The position numbers and the translations under genes are program-made. A stretch of DNA of 64,000 bases, from assembly GCA_947652605.1 (NCBI GenBank), contig OX393580.1, positions 20,170,159 through 20,234,158 on the forward strand, given 5' to 3'. Numbering within the stretch: position 1 is the first letter of the stretch; every line of letters begins with the position of its first letter. Under the pieces are notes generated by a model, which had not been told where the DNA came from, searched no databases, and saw nothing but the letters and a program-made list of their open reading frames with translations. Source of the stretch: Elmis aenea. Lineage: Eukaryota > Arthropoda > Insecta > Coleoptera > Elmidae. This document shows, one piece after another, positions 12,458 through 25,320 of the stretch.

Positions 12458-15001
12458 TTACATGTAAAAATCATAAAATATACTGTAAGCGTCATTAAGA
12501 TATTCACTAACTCCATAGTAAGCTTTAGAGATTAGGACATTTCTTAATATTTTCTTCAAGTCGGGGGTGGGTAGATTTTTTATACTCTCAGGTGATGTAT
12601 TAAATTTGTTATATATTGCAATAATTATAGAGGCAACATTTTTTTGAAGGTAAGTATATTTGAAGCAATCGGGCCTTAGATTTTTTTTATCTCGGGTATT
12701 GGCTGCATGGTTTCTTATATTCATTTCAAACTTCGAACAGATCAAAATTATTTCTTACGAAAAGGATAGCTTCGAGGATGAATAAGCCGTAAAAAGTTAA
12801 TATTTGTTTGTCACGAAAAGTGTCTTTACAGTGATCTCGGTAGTTTAGACCAAAAATAGTTCTTATACATCGCTTTTGTATAATAAAGAGGCGTTCAGAG
12901 TCACTAACGTTACCCCAAAAAATTATAGCATAGCGTAACCTAGATTCAACATACGCATGATATGCAGTTTTGGCTGCGTTTGTACTGACCAATTTGTTTA
13001 GGTTTTTTAGTGCGAAAGGATACCGTGACAGGTTTTGTGACAGGTGTTCGATGTGGTATGACCAGTTCAATCTAGAGTCAATACCTGAACCAAGAAATGA
13101 TATTTTATTAAAAACATTTATAGTTGTGGAATTGTTTTTAAGTTTTAAGTGAACTAGTGTTGGAGTTGGCCTAAGCAGTCAAAGAGTTTTTGTTCAGAAT
13201 TTTTGGAATCCGAGTCACTAATAATAGCAGATGTGTCATCGGCAAATTGTATAGGGGAAGTTTTGGCAAACTCTGGAAGATCATTAGTGTACAGTATGTA
13301 TCATAGGGGGCCTAAGATTGATCCTTGCGGGACTCCTTTTTTAATTTTCTCTTTGTTGGATTTTAGAAATATACCTGACGAGTCTTTTCCGGCAACATAT
13401 TGGTTTCTTTCCGAAAGATAAGATTTTATAAGGTTATGGGCGGTTCCTCGTATACCATGGTGTTCTAATTTCGTTAGCAGTATCTCGTGATCAACACTAT
13501 CGAAAGCTTTTGAGAGATCAACACACATAACCATGGTGTGGTCGTCTTTATTGAGGGATTGAAGTACAATTCGGATTGCCATGTAAATAGCGCGGGTAGT
13601 TGTTTTGCCTTTTCTGAATCCATTTTGAGCGTTGTTTATTAAGCCAAAGTGTTCTACGTAATTTTCAATTCTGTTGTAGATTATTTTTTCAAATATCTTG
13701 CTAATGTTTGTGAGGATGGCTATGGGCCTATAGTTTCCTATGTCACTTAAATCCCCTTTTTTGTGGATTGGTTTGATTTTTGCACATTTAAGTTTGTTAG
13801 GAAATATGCCATTTTTTAATGAGAGATTTATAATGTGACAGAGGCCCGGATATTAAGTCGGCAGTATATTTTAAGAGGTTTGTTGGGATTTCATCTTCTC
13901 CGGTTGATTTTGTGTTTTTAAGTGACATTATGGTTTTATAGACTTCCTCGTAAGAAGTGGGACGTAGATAAATAGACATATTATTATGTTTGAAGTGGCT
14001 GGTTTCAGAAATGGTCCCATCCGTATTGTCGGGGCACATATTTATAAATAGTTCGTTGACGTTGTTTAGTATTTCACATTATGCCTACGACATATCTAAT
14101 GGGTTATCACGTGTATTTTTGACATTGATGATGAAATTGTCTTCTTGTTGCCTTTTTCCTATATAGTTGCCTATTTCCCATGTCGCTTTACTTTTATTTT
14201 TTGCCGTAGTAATGTATTTTTCGTCCGCGAGTCGTTTTGCAAGACGAATGGTGTTTTTTAATATTTTTGAATATGTTTTGAAGTATTTCTCGGATATTCG
14301 ACCTTACTGTAATCTAAATATAGTTGTCGTTTGTTAGAACAGGATGTTTTGACGCCGATAGTGATCCAGTTTCTGTGGTTTAACATTTTTTAAATGGTTT
14401 TCGGTTTGAAAAAGACCCTTGTGGTTATATTTTTAGTGATGTTGTCCTAGTGATGAAATTTCTTAATCTTTACTTCGACTGACTGGCTGTAGTGATCAGA
14501 CAGCGCTGTTTGGATAACTTTCCCACAGCTTTAAGGGTCTGTGTGGTGAAAGTTTTTGATGAAAATGCAATCAATGAGAGATTTTGATTGTTTAGTAACC
14601 CGGGTCGCTTCAAATATTGTTTGTTCATAGTTTTGACTATGGAGTATATCGAGAAACAGTTTACTATTTTTATTTTTATTTAGCAAGCAAATATTGAAAT
14701 CACCTGTGAGTATAATTTTATATTCTAAGAAAGTAACAAAACTTTCTACTAGAAATTTCTCAAGACAATTGAAAAAAATATCAAGACAGCCTAAATTGGT
14801 TCTTTAAATACAAACGATAATAATTTTTAAAATTTTGTTTATGATACAAGAGCACTCGAATTGGCCTTCAATATTGTAAAGTGAAAGATTTTTTAATTCT
14901 CTTAAGTCATTTAGATCACTGAGAACGAATATACATGTTCCTCCGTGTTGCATGGTAGATCTTGCATAATAGGATACTAATGAATATCCTGGTATGTTGA
15001 G
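12458..15001 (-). pseudogene. APE-type non-LTR retrotransposon relic, copy 1 (endonuclease, RT, C-terminus)
   Basis: Read from 15001 downward, the minus strand carries the end of an AP-like endonuclease (GDFNICLL, SLIDCIF, SDHYS) at about 14470-14990. Next comes the RT linker at 13797-14039, the RT core at 13301-13582 (VMCVDLSKAFDSVDHEIL, GVPQGSILGPL) and the C-terminal region at 12458-13070 (ESRLRYAIIFWGN, IIQKRCIRTIFG). Frameshifts and stops separate the blocks, and the 5' part of the endonuclease and all of ORF1 are missing: a 5'-truncated, dead copy. The same family recurs at 27672-28870. Such proteins nick DNA and reverse-transcribe their own RNA. The clade within the jockey/CR1-like group is not decided. 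Confidence 0.85.
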
Positions 15002-17937
15002 GCACTATATTTACTATTAAAATATAAAAAAAAAAACACTGTTTTAAAACAAGTATTATTATACATTTTTATTAACCATGGTTGAATTACGCTATAATAT
15101 TATTTGTGCAATAAATGTTGTAGTAATTGAAAATAATGAGTTTGCATCGCATAAACGATCCAGTAACATTTCAGCTAATATTGACTCGTGTTCTGTGGTA
15201 GTCTGGTTATTGTCAGGTTGAAGAGGGTCCATTTAATAAGACTAGCAACAAATTTCATTACATTTTATCAGCGTAGGTGCAAGACAAACAAATTGGTTGG
15301 TTAAATTCTGTTTGCACAAGTTATTATGTGAAACTATTAAACAACTTACAGGTTTACAAGTCTTCAATGTAATTAGTAATAGTGTAAACAGATTTTAGTT
15401 TTTAAGTGAGTTTTTTGTACTCTTTTATTATTCGATTTCAAATTTTTAATAATCTCTTCATGCGTTTTTGCACTATAGTTAAACCTGCATACTTGCGGGA
15501 TCTGTATTCGCAAATTCGTATTTTAATCAAAAGTATAAAAACATCTAATTTGGTAAAAATACAAGAGTTCTGCAATTGGGTTCATACCTTCTGATAATGT
15601 TTAACAGACCTTAACCAATAATTATTGACCTTTGGCTTGTTCAAAAACCCCACAACACAATTTTTATAGCTCTTGAAATTCTAACATACGCAGCTTTTGC
15701 AACTGCAATACAGCAAATTCCGATAAATGTTAGCTTTCCACGGGTATCTTCTGTTTAATAAATTCGTATAAATAATTGACTTGTAAGCTAGCAGCACTGT
15801 ATCAATTATACAGCATATTACAAATGAGCTAGGACATATAAAGGATTATCCTTTGGTATGAAATTCCATGTTCCAATTTAACGTAGCTGTATGAGGCACA
15901 GAACTTCCGCTCAATAACCGGACTCTGTTGATTAATATATTCCCGGCCACACTTCACAAAGATGGTAACTCACATTTTCACTAAGAACTAGCATAGAATT
16001 TCAAATCAAGTTTATTTAAATATTCTTGTATTAACCATATTTTTGTACGAATTTAATTCACATTCAGTTTGCTGATTCATATAAATCAAAAATGTATGAA
16101 ATAAATGATGAAATTTAAAAAGGTCGTATACATTTTTTAAAATGGTCCTAGATTTCAAAGATGCACAAGTAGATGATATATAGGGTCTTAAAGTTTATTA
16201 ATTTAACTTCAAATTAAAAAATGTAATAACAAAAATTAAGCTTAATCAATAATCTACTTTTGCCAGATATTTTGAAAAGTTTGCAATAATTTAATTAATA
16301 GAAAAATCAGAATTTGTAAAAGTAAGACATGTCTTCCAAAAACTGGTCCTTTTTAAATGCCCACTGATAATTTTTTGAGAGCAAATGGTGCATAATTGGT
16401 TTTGACAGTTAAAGCATAGAAGAGGTAATGATATTTTTAGACTTGTAGCAATATTGGAAAACTGTTGAATTTTGGTTGTTAGATAATGTGGTTGCTTTGG
16501 TAATTGTTATTTCATCGTTGTTTAAATCGCCTTCTGGAATAAACTTGTAAGCTACTAAATGCTTTAACGAACTGTTGTTTGAAGCAGAAGTTGATGTATT
16601 TAGATTGCCATTGTTTTTATATAAGTAAAGAAAATTATAAACAGCAATTATGATTTTATGAAGCAAAGGCTTGAATATATTTTAAAAGCAAAGAGCTATG
16701 ATGGTGATTAATGAAAATGTTTTCTCTAACGAACGTTAGATAATTAAAACTTAAGTTTCAAAAGTGACTTTTGATAAAAGAAAATCCTAATAGAAAACGA
16801 AATGAACAAGAATATTACAAAGATCGTTTTGCACGAACATCTTTTAATTATGAAAAGCAAAGTAGGTTATTAGAGAAACTTTGTTTATAAATATATTATA
16901 AGGTATTCAAATACGATGGCTTTGTTTTAAAACTAAATGAATTAAAAGTTTGCTTGAATTAGTTGCTGAGACGAATATTTTATTATGCATGTATAAAAAA
17001 GCTAGAATTTATTTTAAAGTGGCATTTTAAAGTTTTGAAAAAATGCAAATGTAAACGAAGTACTTCCGATAGTGTTTGATATTCCTAATTTTTTGTGCTT
17101 GAAAGCAAATTACATTGAATTGTAGCTTCGAGAAAACCACTTTCATGTTGAATGAAACGCCTTTGCGACTTGATAAATTTCATCTTGCCTCGAGTCATAC
17201 TAGGTTTTTGTTACTCAAAAAACTTAAACAGTTTTAATAAAGCACACAGTCACATAAAAAGTGTATTTTCAACTCACTCGTTCTCCGAGAAGTCCTCATC
17301 AAATTTTATAAATTAACTGTGATCGGTTTTTCTTCTGATTGGATTGGTATAATAGACTTTGATTCACCAGCCAATAATTTTATATTTATAATGAGATTTA
17401 TCATCTGTGGGGAAGATAATTTGAGCAGAAGTGACGGAGCCTTCGAAATGAAAGCGAATTTTGGGTCAGTGCTAGAATACGAGAGGGTTCGATGAAAATT
17501 TCCTCAGTCACTTGATGAAGCTGTTTGTAAACATTGAGCTTTAAAAACGAAGGTAGAATTATAGAGGAGAATCGGATACTGTAAAGAACTTTTAATTCGA
17601 TATATAGCTTGTGCACAGGGGATTACAATACATTTTTGTTAGTTGCTAATTTTGACAAAGTTCTGCACAATTTAATTTGGTACTAATGTTTTAGAAGTTG
17701 AGTGAGTAAATTGATTAAAAAGTTTAAAAAGATTAAAAGTTAAAATGACTTCTTTAATAACATTTTGAACTATTAAATGCAGACCAAAAAAATTTTTGAA
17801 TTACGAAGGCGATTCATGTTAAATATCTTTGTTGAATTAGCAAATTACATTTCTTATTCTTAGCTACTAAATATCACTTAACAAAAGTTTAAATTAGATC
17901 CTATAAATATTATTTTGTGATCCGATGTATGTCAATG
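15002..17937. other. intergenic, no gene recognised; one curious ORF
   Basis: About 2.9 kb of AT-rich DNA without recognisable transposon ends. The minus-strand ORF at 16409-16666 has a Ser/Asn-rich stretch and no domain I recognise. Its 5' side lacks an obvious acceptor and it could be chance. The ORFs at 15406-15594 and 17401-17616 are likewise unsupported. Confidence 0.4.
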
Positions 17938-18027
17938 TACAAGGGGTGTTTTTTATATTCGTGGAATCAGACTTAAAGATTCAAGTTTTAAATTTTATTT
18001 TTCAATATACTCTTCTCGAACATAACG

Positions 18028-19870
18028 GGTGTAAATGAAGTGTGGTATACCCCTTTTTTTCCCTTTAGTTTTGATTTTAGATAAATGAAATTTTAGACAT
18101 GTGATATGTGCAAAAAACCGGGCATTAGAGCACATGCACACAATTGTTTCACTTCCGGTTTTGCTGGAATTGACCCCAACTTTGTTATTTTAAATGGAAC
18201 ACCCTGTACATTTTTGCATTTTTGGAAAGAGGAAGCGATTTTGGATATAATTGCACTATTTTGGTTAATTTTCATAACCACAAATAACTTTTGAATCAAA
18301 ATTATATTATTTAATAAGTGTGCCGTAACCTGCATAAATTTTATTATGTCAACAATTGTCCAAAAACCGTTTTTGTAAATTTTAAACGACATTTAGGTTA
18401 CTTTAATCGGCTTTGAAGGTTGCGGAATCGGTTTTTTGACAAAAATCAATTTTTTTAAATGAAACTATGGTGGTACTAGCGGTTATTTAAATGAAGCATC
18501 TTCTAACAAACCCATAGATACCAATAACTTGTATTTTTACTAAGAGTCTGCTTCAAAAACTTCAAATTATTGTGAAGATTTATTAAGAGATCCTGTTCAT
18601 CGCAGTGCACTGTGTATAACTGCAACAAAACAAATTATCGTTGTTTTATACTACAGTCATTTAATTAAAAAGTCTAAAAATTTTGGTAATCATTTTTACA
18701 TAATTAGATTCGTCTTTAAATTCTGATTTAATTGGTGTTCAATACTTACAATAATTTACAGCAGGATGATGAACATCAGGGTACCTTTCGGTCAGAACCG
18801 GTCCTAGGGTTTGCGGGGCCGTGTGCGAAAACAAATGCGAGGCCGGATATTTTGATAAAGGGCCGAGTTAAAGTAAAATGTTGCTAAAAAACTGAAAAAA
18901 CAGGCTGGTGATCTAAAAAAAAAAACCCTAGACGGCTAGCGCGGGGCCGGTCTATCCGCGGGGCCGTGTGCGGTGCACACCCTGCCCCCCCTAGGGCCGG
19001 CCCTGCTTTCGGTATACAAAACGCACACTGCCTTAACATTTTTTCTGCATTCACCAAATATTAATAGCACATCCATTTGTTCTGTAGAAGTGTAAAAGTA
19101 ACGTTACATTTTGCAGCACCAATATTTTTAACAATAAATTTAAATTAATAATAAGTTTTAATTTAATGACTGTGTAATAATATTTCCACCACCGTAATGA
19201 CATACAAACACGTAAACAAGCATTTGTTTCCACAGCGATCTTCTATAACATCTTTGTTTTTGTTTTGAATGATTTGTTTTGTTGCAGTTGTGCACAGTCT
19301 ACTGCGATTAATAGGATCTTTTAGAAGTCTCCACAATAATTTGAGGTTTTTGAAGCAGACTCTTAATAAAAATATCTACGAATTCGTTAGAAGATGCTCC
19401 ATTTAAATAACCGCTAGTACCACCATAGTTCCATTTAAATAAATTGACTTTTTGTCAAAAAACCGATTCCGCAACCTTCAAAGCCAATTGAAGTAACCTA
19501 AATGTCAATTAAAATTTACAATAACGTTCTTTGGACAATTGTTGACATAATAAAATTCAATTTATGCAGGCCACAGCACACTTATTAAACAATTTAATTT
19601 TGTTTCAAACATTATTTAAGGTTATGAAAATTAACCAAAATAGTGCAGTTGTATCCAAAATCGCTTCCTCTCTTCAAAATTATAAAAATATACAGTGTGT
19701 TCTATTTAAAATAACAAAGTTGGTGTAATTTCTGGCGAAACCGGAAGTGAAACAATTGTGTACATGTGCTCAAAAAGCCCGTCTTTTTGCACATATCATA
19801 CGTCTAAAATTTCATTTATCTAAAATTAAAACTAAAGAAAAAAAAGGGTTTTCCACACTTCATTTACACC
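18028..19870. repeat. inverted repeat with arms of about 600 bp
   Basis: The left arm (about 18028-18634) begins GGTGTAAATGAAGTGTGG. The right arm (about 19272-19870) ends in the complement of that and mirrors the left along its length, with small differences and indels. Shared landmarks include AACCGATTCCGCAACCTTCA and GAACACCCTGTACA/TACAGTGTGTTC. The spacer of about 640 bp holds a hAT MITE. The structure is a fold-back block; whether it inserted as a unit or arose by inverted duplication is open. The ORFs at 18093-18392 and 18106-18294 lie in the arm and are not genes. Confidence 0.75.
18793..19005. mobile_element. 213-bp hAT MITE
   Basis: The left end CAGAACCGGTCCTAGGG and the right end, read inward as CAGGGCCGGCCCTAGGG, are inverted repeats. 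A perfect 8-bp TSD, CTTTCGGT, lies at 18785-18792 and 19006-19013. The interior repeats GCGGGGCCGTGTGCG. It has no coding capacity. It lies in the spacer of the surrounding inverted repeat. Confidence 0.92.
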
Positions 19871-19889
19871 TGATATTTCAATTTGTAAG

Positions 19890-20475
19890 ATCTTTTAATT
19901 GTTCTTGACCTTTACAAAACTAGTTCTTCGATTTGCCTTCAAAATGCTCATTTATTGCTGCTGGCAATGACTTATCATCGGCTAAATGTTTTCCTTTAAG
20001 ATTCTTCTTCAAATTAGGAAACGGATAAAAATCTCCGGTAACAATCTCGTAGATAACGTGTACCGGAACAGCTCGGCATAGCTCCAATAACTGCTTGTAA
20101 TATTGAACCCGTTGTTCTTTTTGATGCGGTGTAAGATTTCTTGGCACCCAAATGCGATGGCTTTTGTCTGCCGTTGTTTCGGTATTTTGAACCTTTCTGC
20201 GATTTCTCTAAGTATTAGTCGACCTTTTTTTATATGAGCATTCCGCCTTTTATGACCATTTTAAGTGTTAGAACGTCACTTGGTCTATCACTGCAATCAT
20301 CGCCTTTTAATAACCCCTAACGTGTTTAAATAAACTTGTCCACTTATAAACCATGGTTTCAAAAAAAAGCATCTCCATAAACTGCTTGCTTTTCATTTAA
20401 GATGCTTTCCAGACTTTGTCCTTGCTTTGTGAGGAACTTAATTTCTGCGCGGAGCTTAGTATTCAACCGTTTTAG
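19890..20475 (-). pseudogene. mariner transposase pseudogene with internal deletion
   Basis: From 20471 downward the minus strand reads LNTKLRAEIKFLTKQGQSL, a mariner N-terminal helix-turn-helix. After frameshifts, from about 20160, come WVPRNLTPHQKEQRVQYYKQ and then VTGD joined directly to FPNLKKNLKGKHLADD and a C-terminal tail. In intact mariners VTGD begins the catalytic region and FPNLKK follows the last catalytic aspartate. The joining of the two shows that roughly the whole catalytic core was deleted. It cannot be active. Confidence 0.8.
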
Positions 20476-20678
20476 AAATAACGCCTACATAAATTTTGCT
20501 GAATGTCCTTGGACAGATTGCAAAATACTGGGATTTAAAAAAAAAAATTCTTTTGACGACTGTTAATGAATTAATAATATAATCAGTACAAAACTGAGTT
20601 TTTATGTCTAAAAGTGATTGTCTGATACAAAAAAATGTCTTCTGTCACAATCCGCGAATATAAAAAACACCCCTCGTA

Positions 20679-21241
20679 TATTTTCCCGCATGTAGGCCGA
20701 TTTAATAAGCACATAAACTTTAATTTTTTTTAAATAATACGAATCCATTTCTGTGTCAACTATAATTTTTCTTATTAAGATATCTGTTTGTATATATCGA
20801 ACCACAATTAATTCTTATTTATTTATCACATTCCCTCATTCCAAGTGCGCAGCAAAGCAATCCAATTTCGTAAGAACACCTCAAATTTGCATCCAATGAT
20901 AAAATCTCAATTGCTTCTTGTTGGCTTGACGATTTCATCGATTTAAACGTAGTATCAATTGTGCGTTATCAAATGTGCGTAACCCTGAGGTTAACAGTTG
21001 TAATACGTCTCAAGTGGGAGTTGAATTTGAAATCGCGTTAGGGTTAATGCTATTTCAAATTGTGGGGAATATTTGTGGTTGGTAATATGTACTTCGTACG
21101 TGGGCGCGTGAAAAAACCCGATTGAAGCTTTTTCTGCTCGTAACAAATCGCCTAATTTGTTAAAAATCAAGGATGTAGAGGGAAAATACGCAAGATAAAA
21201 TTTATTGGTTTGATTTATTTTATGAATAAGTATAAACATTG
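20679..21241. other. intergenic, nothing recognised
   Basis: No exon or repeat end supported. The minus-strand ORF at 20991-21239 has no recognisable domain. Confidence 0.4.
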
Positions 21242-23180
21242 CTCTAAAAACAACGGAAGATATAGATCAAGCAGCAGAAAATCTAACAAGAACAATACAG
21301 TAATCGGCGTGGGACTTAACCACTGAAATTACTAAGATCCAACAGCAAAATTGTTTCACAGCAGTAAAAGAAGCAATAATCGAAAAGTGGAAGTTGGGAA
21401 AAACGTGGATGAACACTATATATCCTCAAGACAAGAAAAAACTAAACAAAGCAGCCAAAAACCTAAAAAAAAACAAACTATTAAACACGGAGAAAAACCA
21501 AGCAGTTAGAAACTACTTGGAAGGTCTGGACCGAGCAGAAGCAACAGATTTCTCTTTGTGGAAAGCAACGGCTAAAATAAAGAAAACACAAGAACATATT
21601 CCACCCTTAAGAAAAAGTGATAGATCCTGGGCAAAAACTGACATTGAAAAGGCCAGAGTTTGCGGTGAGCACCTAGTATTTCAACCTTATACCTCTGAAA
21701 GCACCCAAGAAGAAGAAAACATTGTTTTTCCTAAGTACACCCCTGCAAATGTCGCTGCCCATACAAACAATTAAAATGCAAGAATTAAAAGCCGTAACTA
21801 AGAGAAATCTCCATCCAAAGAAGGCTGCAGGGTATGATCTTATAACTGGGGTCATAATTAAAAAAATCCCAGATAAAGTACCAACCGTGCTCACTAACAT
21901 ATACAACACTATGCTAAGAATAGGATATTTCCCAACCCAATGGAAAGTAGCTCCGATAATACTTACCAGAAACCGGGAAAACCAGCTGAAGAACCTGCGC
22001 CATACAGACCTATAAGTTTTCTGTCTGTGACTAAACTAAAACCACTACTTGACGTACTTAATGTCATACCAGAGCACCAGTTTGGTTTCAGGCACGTCAC
22101 ACGCCAGCACGCCACAATCGAACATGTGCACAGGGTAGTAGAAATCCTTAATAAAACTTTCGAGAAGAACATATACTGCTCAGCTGCGTTTTTTGGATAT
22201 CAGCAGGCGTTTGACAAAGTTTGGCATCAAGATTTACTGCGCAAGGTAAAACCAAAACTACCAGAAACCTGTTATCGGGTTCTACAGTCATACCTTACAA
22301 ATAGACACTTCATGGTAAAATACCAAGAGGAAGCAGCACAGCTGTACCCTGTAGAATCAGGGGTTTCACAGGGTAGTGTACTGGGACCGATATTACACCT
22401 TGTCTACACCGCAGACATTCCAACCACGTCAAATACTATCACGGCTTCGTTTGCCGATGACACGGCTATTCTGGCAACAAGTGAAGTACCTGCGTATGCG
22501 TCCGAAAAGCTCCAAAGAGCACAGATGATATCCAGAGCTGGTTAAAAAGGTGGCGTATTAAAAAGCTAATGAAACTTAAGTCCCAGAAAGTGACGTTCAC
22601 ATCAAGAAAAGAGACATACACGAGTGTTAGTTTAAATGGAAAACTACCTCCTCAAACAGAAACTGTTAAATACCTAGGGATGCACTTGGATCGACGCTTA
22701 ACGTGGAAACTTCATATTTTTATGAAGAGGAAGCAGTTAGGATTAAAATTTACAAAACTTCTGTGGCTAATCGGCAGAAAGTCAAAACTCTCGTTGGTCA
22801 ATAAAATAATTATTTACAAAACTATCTTAAAACCCGTTTGGACATATGGTGTGCAGTTGTGGGGAACAGCGAGTGCTTCAAATATAGGAATCCTGCAAAG
22901 ATTTCAATCTAAAACACTAAGAACAATAGTAAACGCAGCTTGGTTTGTGACAAATCAAACTCTACACAAGGACCTAAACATTCCTCCAGCATTACAAGAA
23001 GCCTTACATAAGCACCAAATACCTCAGGCGACTGGAACGGCATCCCGATACGTTTGCCATCAGCCTATTAGACAATAACCACTCGTTTGCATTGCAGCAA
23101 GTCCTACTGCCAAAATGCAAAATGTTTAATCAACCGATTATTGCTCTAGGGCAGATCTCGGGAAGAAAGGAGTAAAAAAA
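21242..23180 (+). pseudogene. jockey-like non-LTR retrotransposon, 5'-truncated ORF2 relic
   Basis: The blocks run in order on the plus strand. The pre-RT linker spans about 21300-21770. The fingers region (HPKKAAGYDLITGVIIKKIP) is frameshifted against it at 21722-22015. The RT core at 21940-22545 contains APYRPISFLSVTKL, FDKVWHQDLL, GVSQGSVLGPI and the catalytic FADDTA box at 22450-22464 (the usual Y is F). The thumb and C-terminal part follow at 22569-23078 (KYLGMHLDRRLTWKLH, YGVQLWGTAS). The frame changes at least three times. The 5' end, with ORF1 and the endonuclease, is missing. The 3' end lies near 23180 in an A-rich run, as expected for an incomplete reverse-transcription insertion. 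Confidence 0.85.
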
Positions 23181-23555
23181 TAAATTCTTTTATAAGAATC
23201 TTTATAGCATAACTTTTTTGTATTGGTTCTTTAAAATCAAACGACTTTATGTTAAATCTAGGAACGTAATGCACAAAATGTTATCTACATTTTAGATTAA
23301 ACTTACATTTTGCTCTTTGAATTTTTCCTAATATATACCATTTCTTATCAGGGGTGGGTCACCATCATAGCTATTCTTATTTTTGTCACAGCAGCTCCAA
23401 ATAGATCAAGGGAGCTACCTACATCTAAACTATTTTTTCAAGTTTTTCAACCAGGACATTATTTTCCAAACACATTTCTTTTGGCTTCTCCTCGCTTGAT
23501 GAAAAAGTAGTTTATATTTCTCTGAGTACTATCACAACCCATTAAATTATTTATG
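23181..23555. other. intergenic, nothing recognised
   Basis: No supported exon. The ORF at 23310-23510 has no recognisable domain. Confidence 0.4.
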
Positions 23556-23561
23556 TTATTT

Positions 23562-23840
23562 TTAATAATAATAATAATAATAATATAATAATAATGTAAT
23601 TTATAGCGATTTGCTAATTATGTTTACATTTTATAACTTGTACATATAGGTACTATAAATATATAAAATTTAAAACTTTTCCCTAATATAACTACTGAGC
23701 TTACGTCTACACCTTACAATATTAGTTTCACTTTTAAGTTCACTTGATAGATCATTATAAAATTTCAGTCCTTTATAAAAAAAAGAATTTTGAGTGTAAT
23801 TTCGTGTCCTGAATGGCAATTTAAAGCATACCATACTTCA
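23562..23840 (-). pseudogene. 3' end fragment of a non-LTR retrotransposon with a trinucleotide tail
   Basis: The minus strand reads FYKGLKFYNDLSSELKSE and then RRKLSSYIREKF with a stop at about 23679. This is the typical last segment of CR1/jockey-type ORF2 proteins. An indel in a T run at about 23780 shifts the frame just before it. Below it lies an (AAT)n microsatellite (about 23562-23597), the likely (ATT)n tail of the element. Only the last few hundred bases of the element are present. Confidence 0.6.
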
Positions 23841-23884
23841 AATGCTTCAGGATTTTTAACTTGCTCCTTTTTCATGGTTCACTC

Positions 23885-25318
23885 CTCCACCTCATACAGC
23901 AGGAAACTCTTAGGTCTAACGAGAGATGTTGATTATCGACTTCTTTATTTCTAAAAAAAAAAACACTTCTCTGGTAGTTTCTATTCTGTCTCTTATCTCT
24001 TTGAATGCATTACATTTCGTCGTTTAACTACGTTCTTAGGTGTATTTGTAGTGCTTTACACTTTCCATTTGTGTTAAAGATAGAATTTGAGACGGTTTTG
24101 TTTTAAGTAATCGTTAATAGTTGGTTAATAATCGTTTCTATTTATATTTTTGTAAACAAGTTGTTACTGTAATCAAATTAAGTAATTTTGTCAACATTGT
24201 AACTTTATAATGCTGTCCTCAAATTTCTTGCAAAAACAGTGATTAATTTTATTACTGCAGAAATTTTCTCTGCTATGTTATTTTGACACAATTACCGTAT
24301 TAAAGTTTGTTAGGACACTGATTGTTTTTTGTGTGAAAAGAATGTGAAGACAGCTCGGAAAACAGGTCATACCAAATTCAGCGTAAAATATTGCAAAAAG
24401 CAAAGCTTGTGGCGAACAATGGCTGAAATAATATGCTTCCGGGTATAATGAACCCTTATAATGTTATTTTGTGACAAGAAAAATATTAAATATAATATTT
24501 CAATTATGGATATCTTTTTTCATGTGGTTTCAGCCACCCTTATTTTTATTAACCTAAAGGCTGCATTCAATGAAAGACTTGAATATCCCATTATTTTGGA
24601 GTATTGGCACTTAAAAGCGAACATTTCGAATATCTATGTATTAGATATTTATAAAAATACTTTTAAAGAATATTACCAAAACAATTTTTAAAAACATACA
24701 GGACGAATTTAAAGGGCATATGTAATTTTTTAGGATTTTATAGTTGTTTAAGACAACACAATATTAATTATATGTATATTAGATATTATTATATTAAATA
24801 AATATTGAATTGGCTAAATATCATTTGGCCAATATTTTTAACAATATTTTCCACTGTTTATCAGTTTATAATCTCTCTGAATATATTAAATTTATCAGAA
24901 TTATTTTCATTGGGACATTTCAAGTGGAAAATGATGTATCAAGGCTTATAATTTGCGGCAGTTTCGAATAATTACCATTTTGACTTTAACATAAGTATCT
25001 CTGTTTCTCGAATTGATGTTTATTTGTATGCGTCAGGACTAAAAGCAGTAATTAATCGTCAAGGAAATAGCTTCTAACCACCATTGTCTAAATATTAATG
25101 GGAAATGCACAACATTCGCTCAACTGATTTATTTGTCTGTCAATATTCCACATACAACATGCGAAAGAGGGTGTGAAAGTAAAAATAATGCAGCAACTTT
25201 GTAATTTGGTGCTGTTAAATTTTGCTGAAAATTGTTCAGGAATAAGTCAACAGCTTTTGAAATTATTAATAATTCTTTCCACATAGAAGCAAGTCTTTAT
25301 ATAATAACGATTAGGAAG
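23885..25318. other. intergenic, nothing recognised
   Basis: AT-rich DNA. The plus-strand ORF at 24461-24691 has no recognisable domain and the low-complexity composition expected by chance. Confidence 0.4.
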
Positions 25319-25320
25319 TA

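Larger units (their letters stand above)
17940..20676 (-). mobile_element. mariner-type element, expanded by inserts
   Basis: The TIRs are CAAGGGGTGTTTTTTATATT on the left and CGAGGGGTGTTTTTTATATT read inward from the right. They continue as CG(T/C)GGA, match at 24 of 26 positions and are flanked by TA (17938-17939, 20677-20678). A degenerate mariner transposase runs on the minus strand next to the right TIR. At 2737 bp it is about twice a normal mariner, because a 1.8-kb inverted-repeat block (18028-19870) sits between the transposase end and the left TIR. Confidence 0.75.

Noticed and set aside
16409..16666. Minus-strand 85-aa ORF as a gene or exon
   Set aside because: No recognised domain, no clear acceptor or donor, and low-complexity composition. 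Left as a note only.
18093..18392. 99-aa minus-strand ORF
   Set aside because: Lies in the arm of an inverted repeat and reads through a mariner-type terminus (ACACCCTGTACA).
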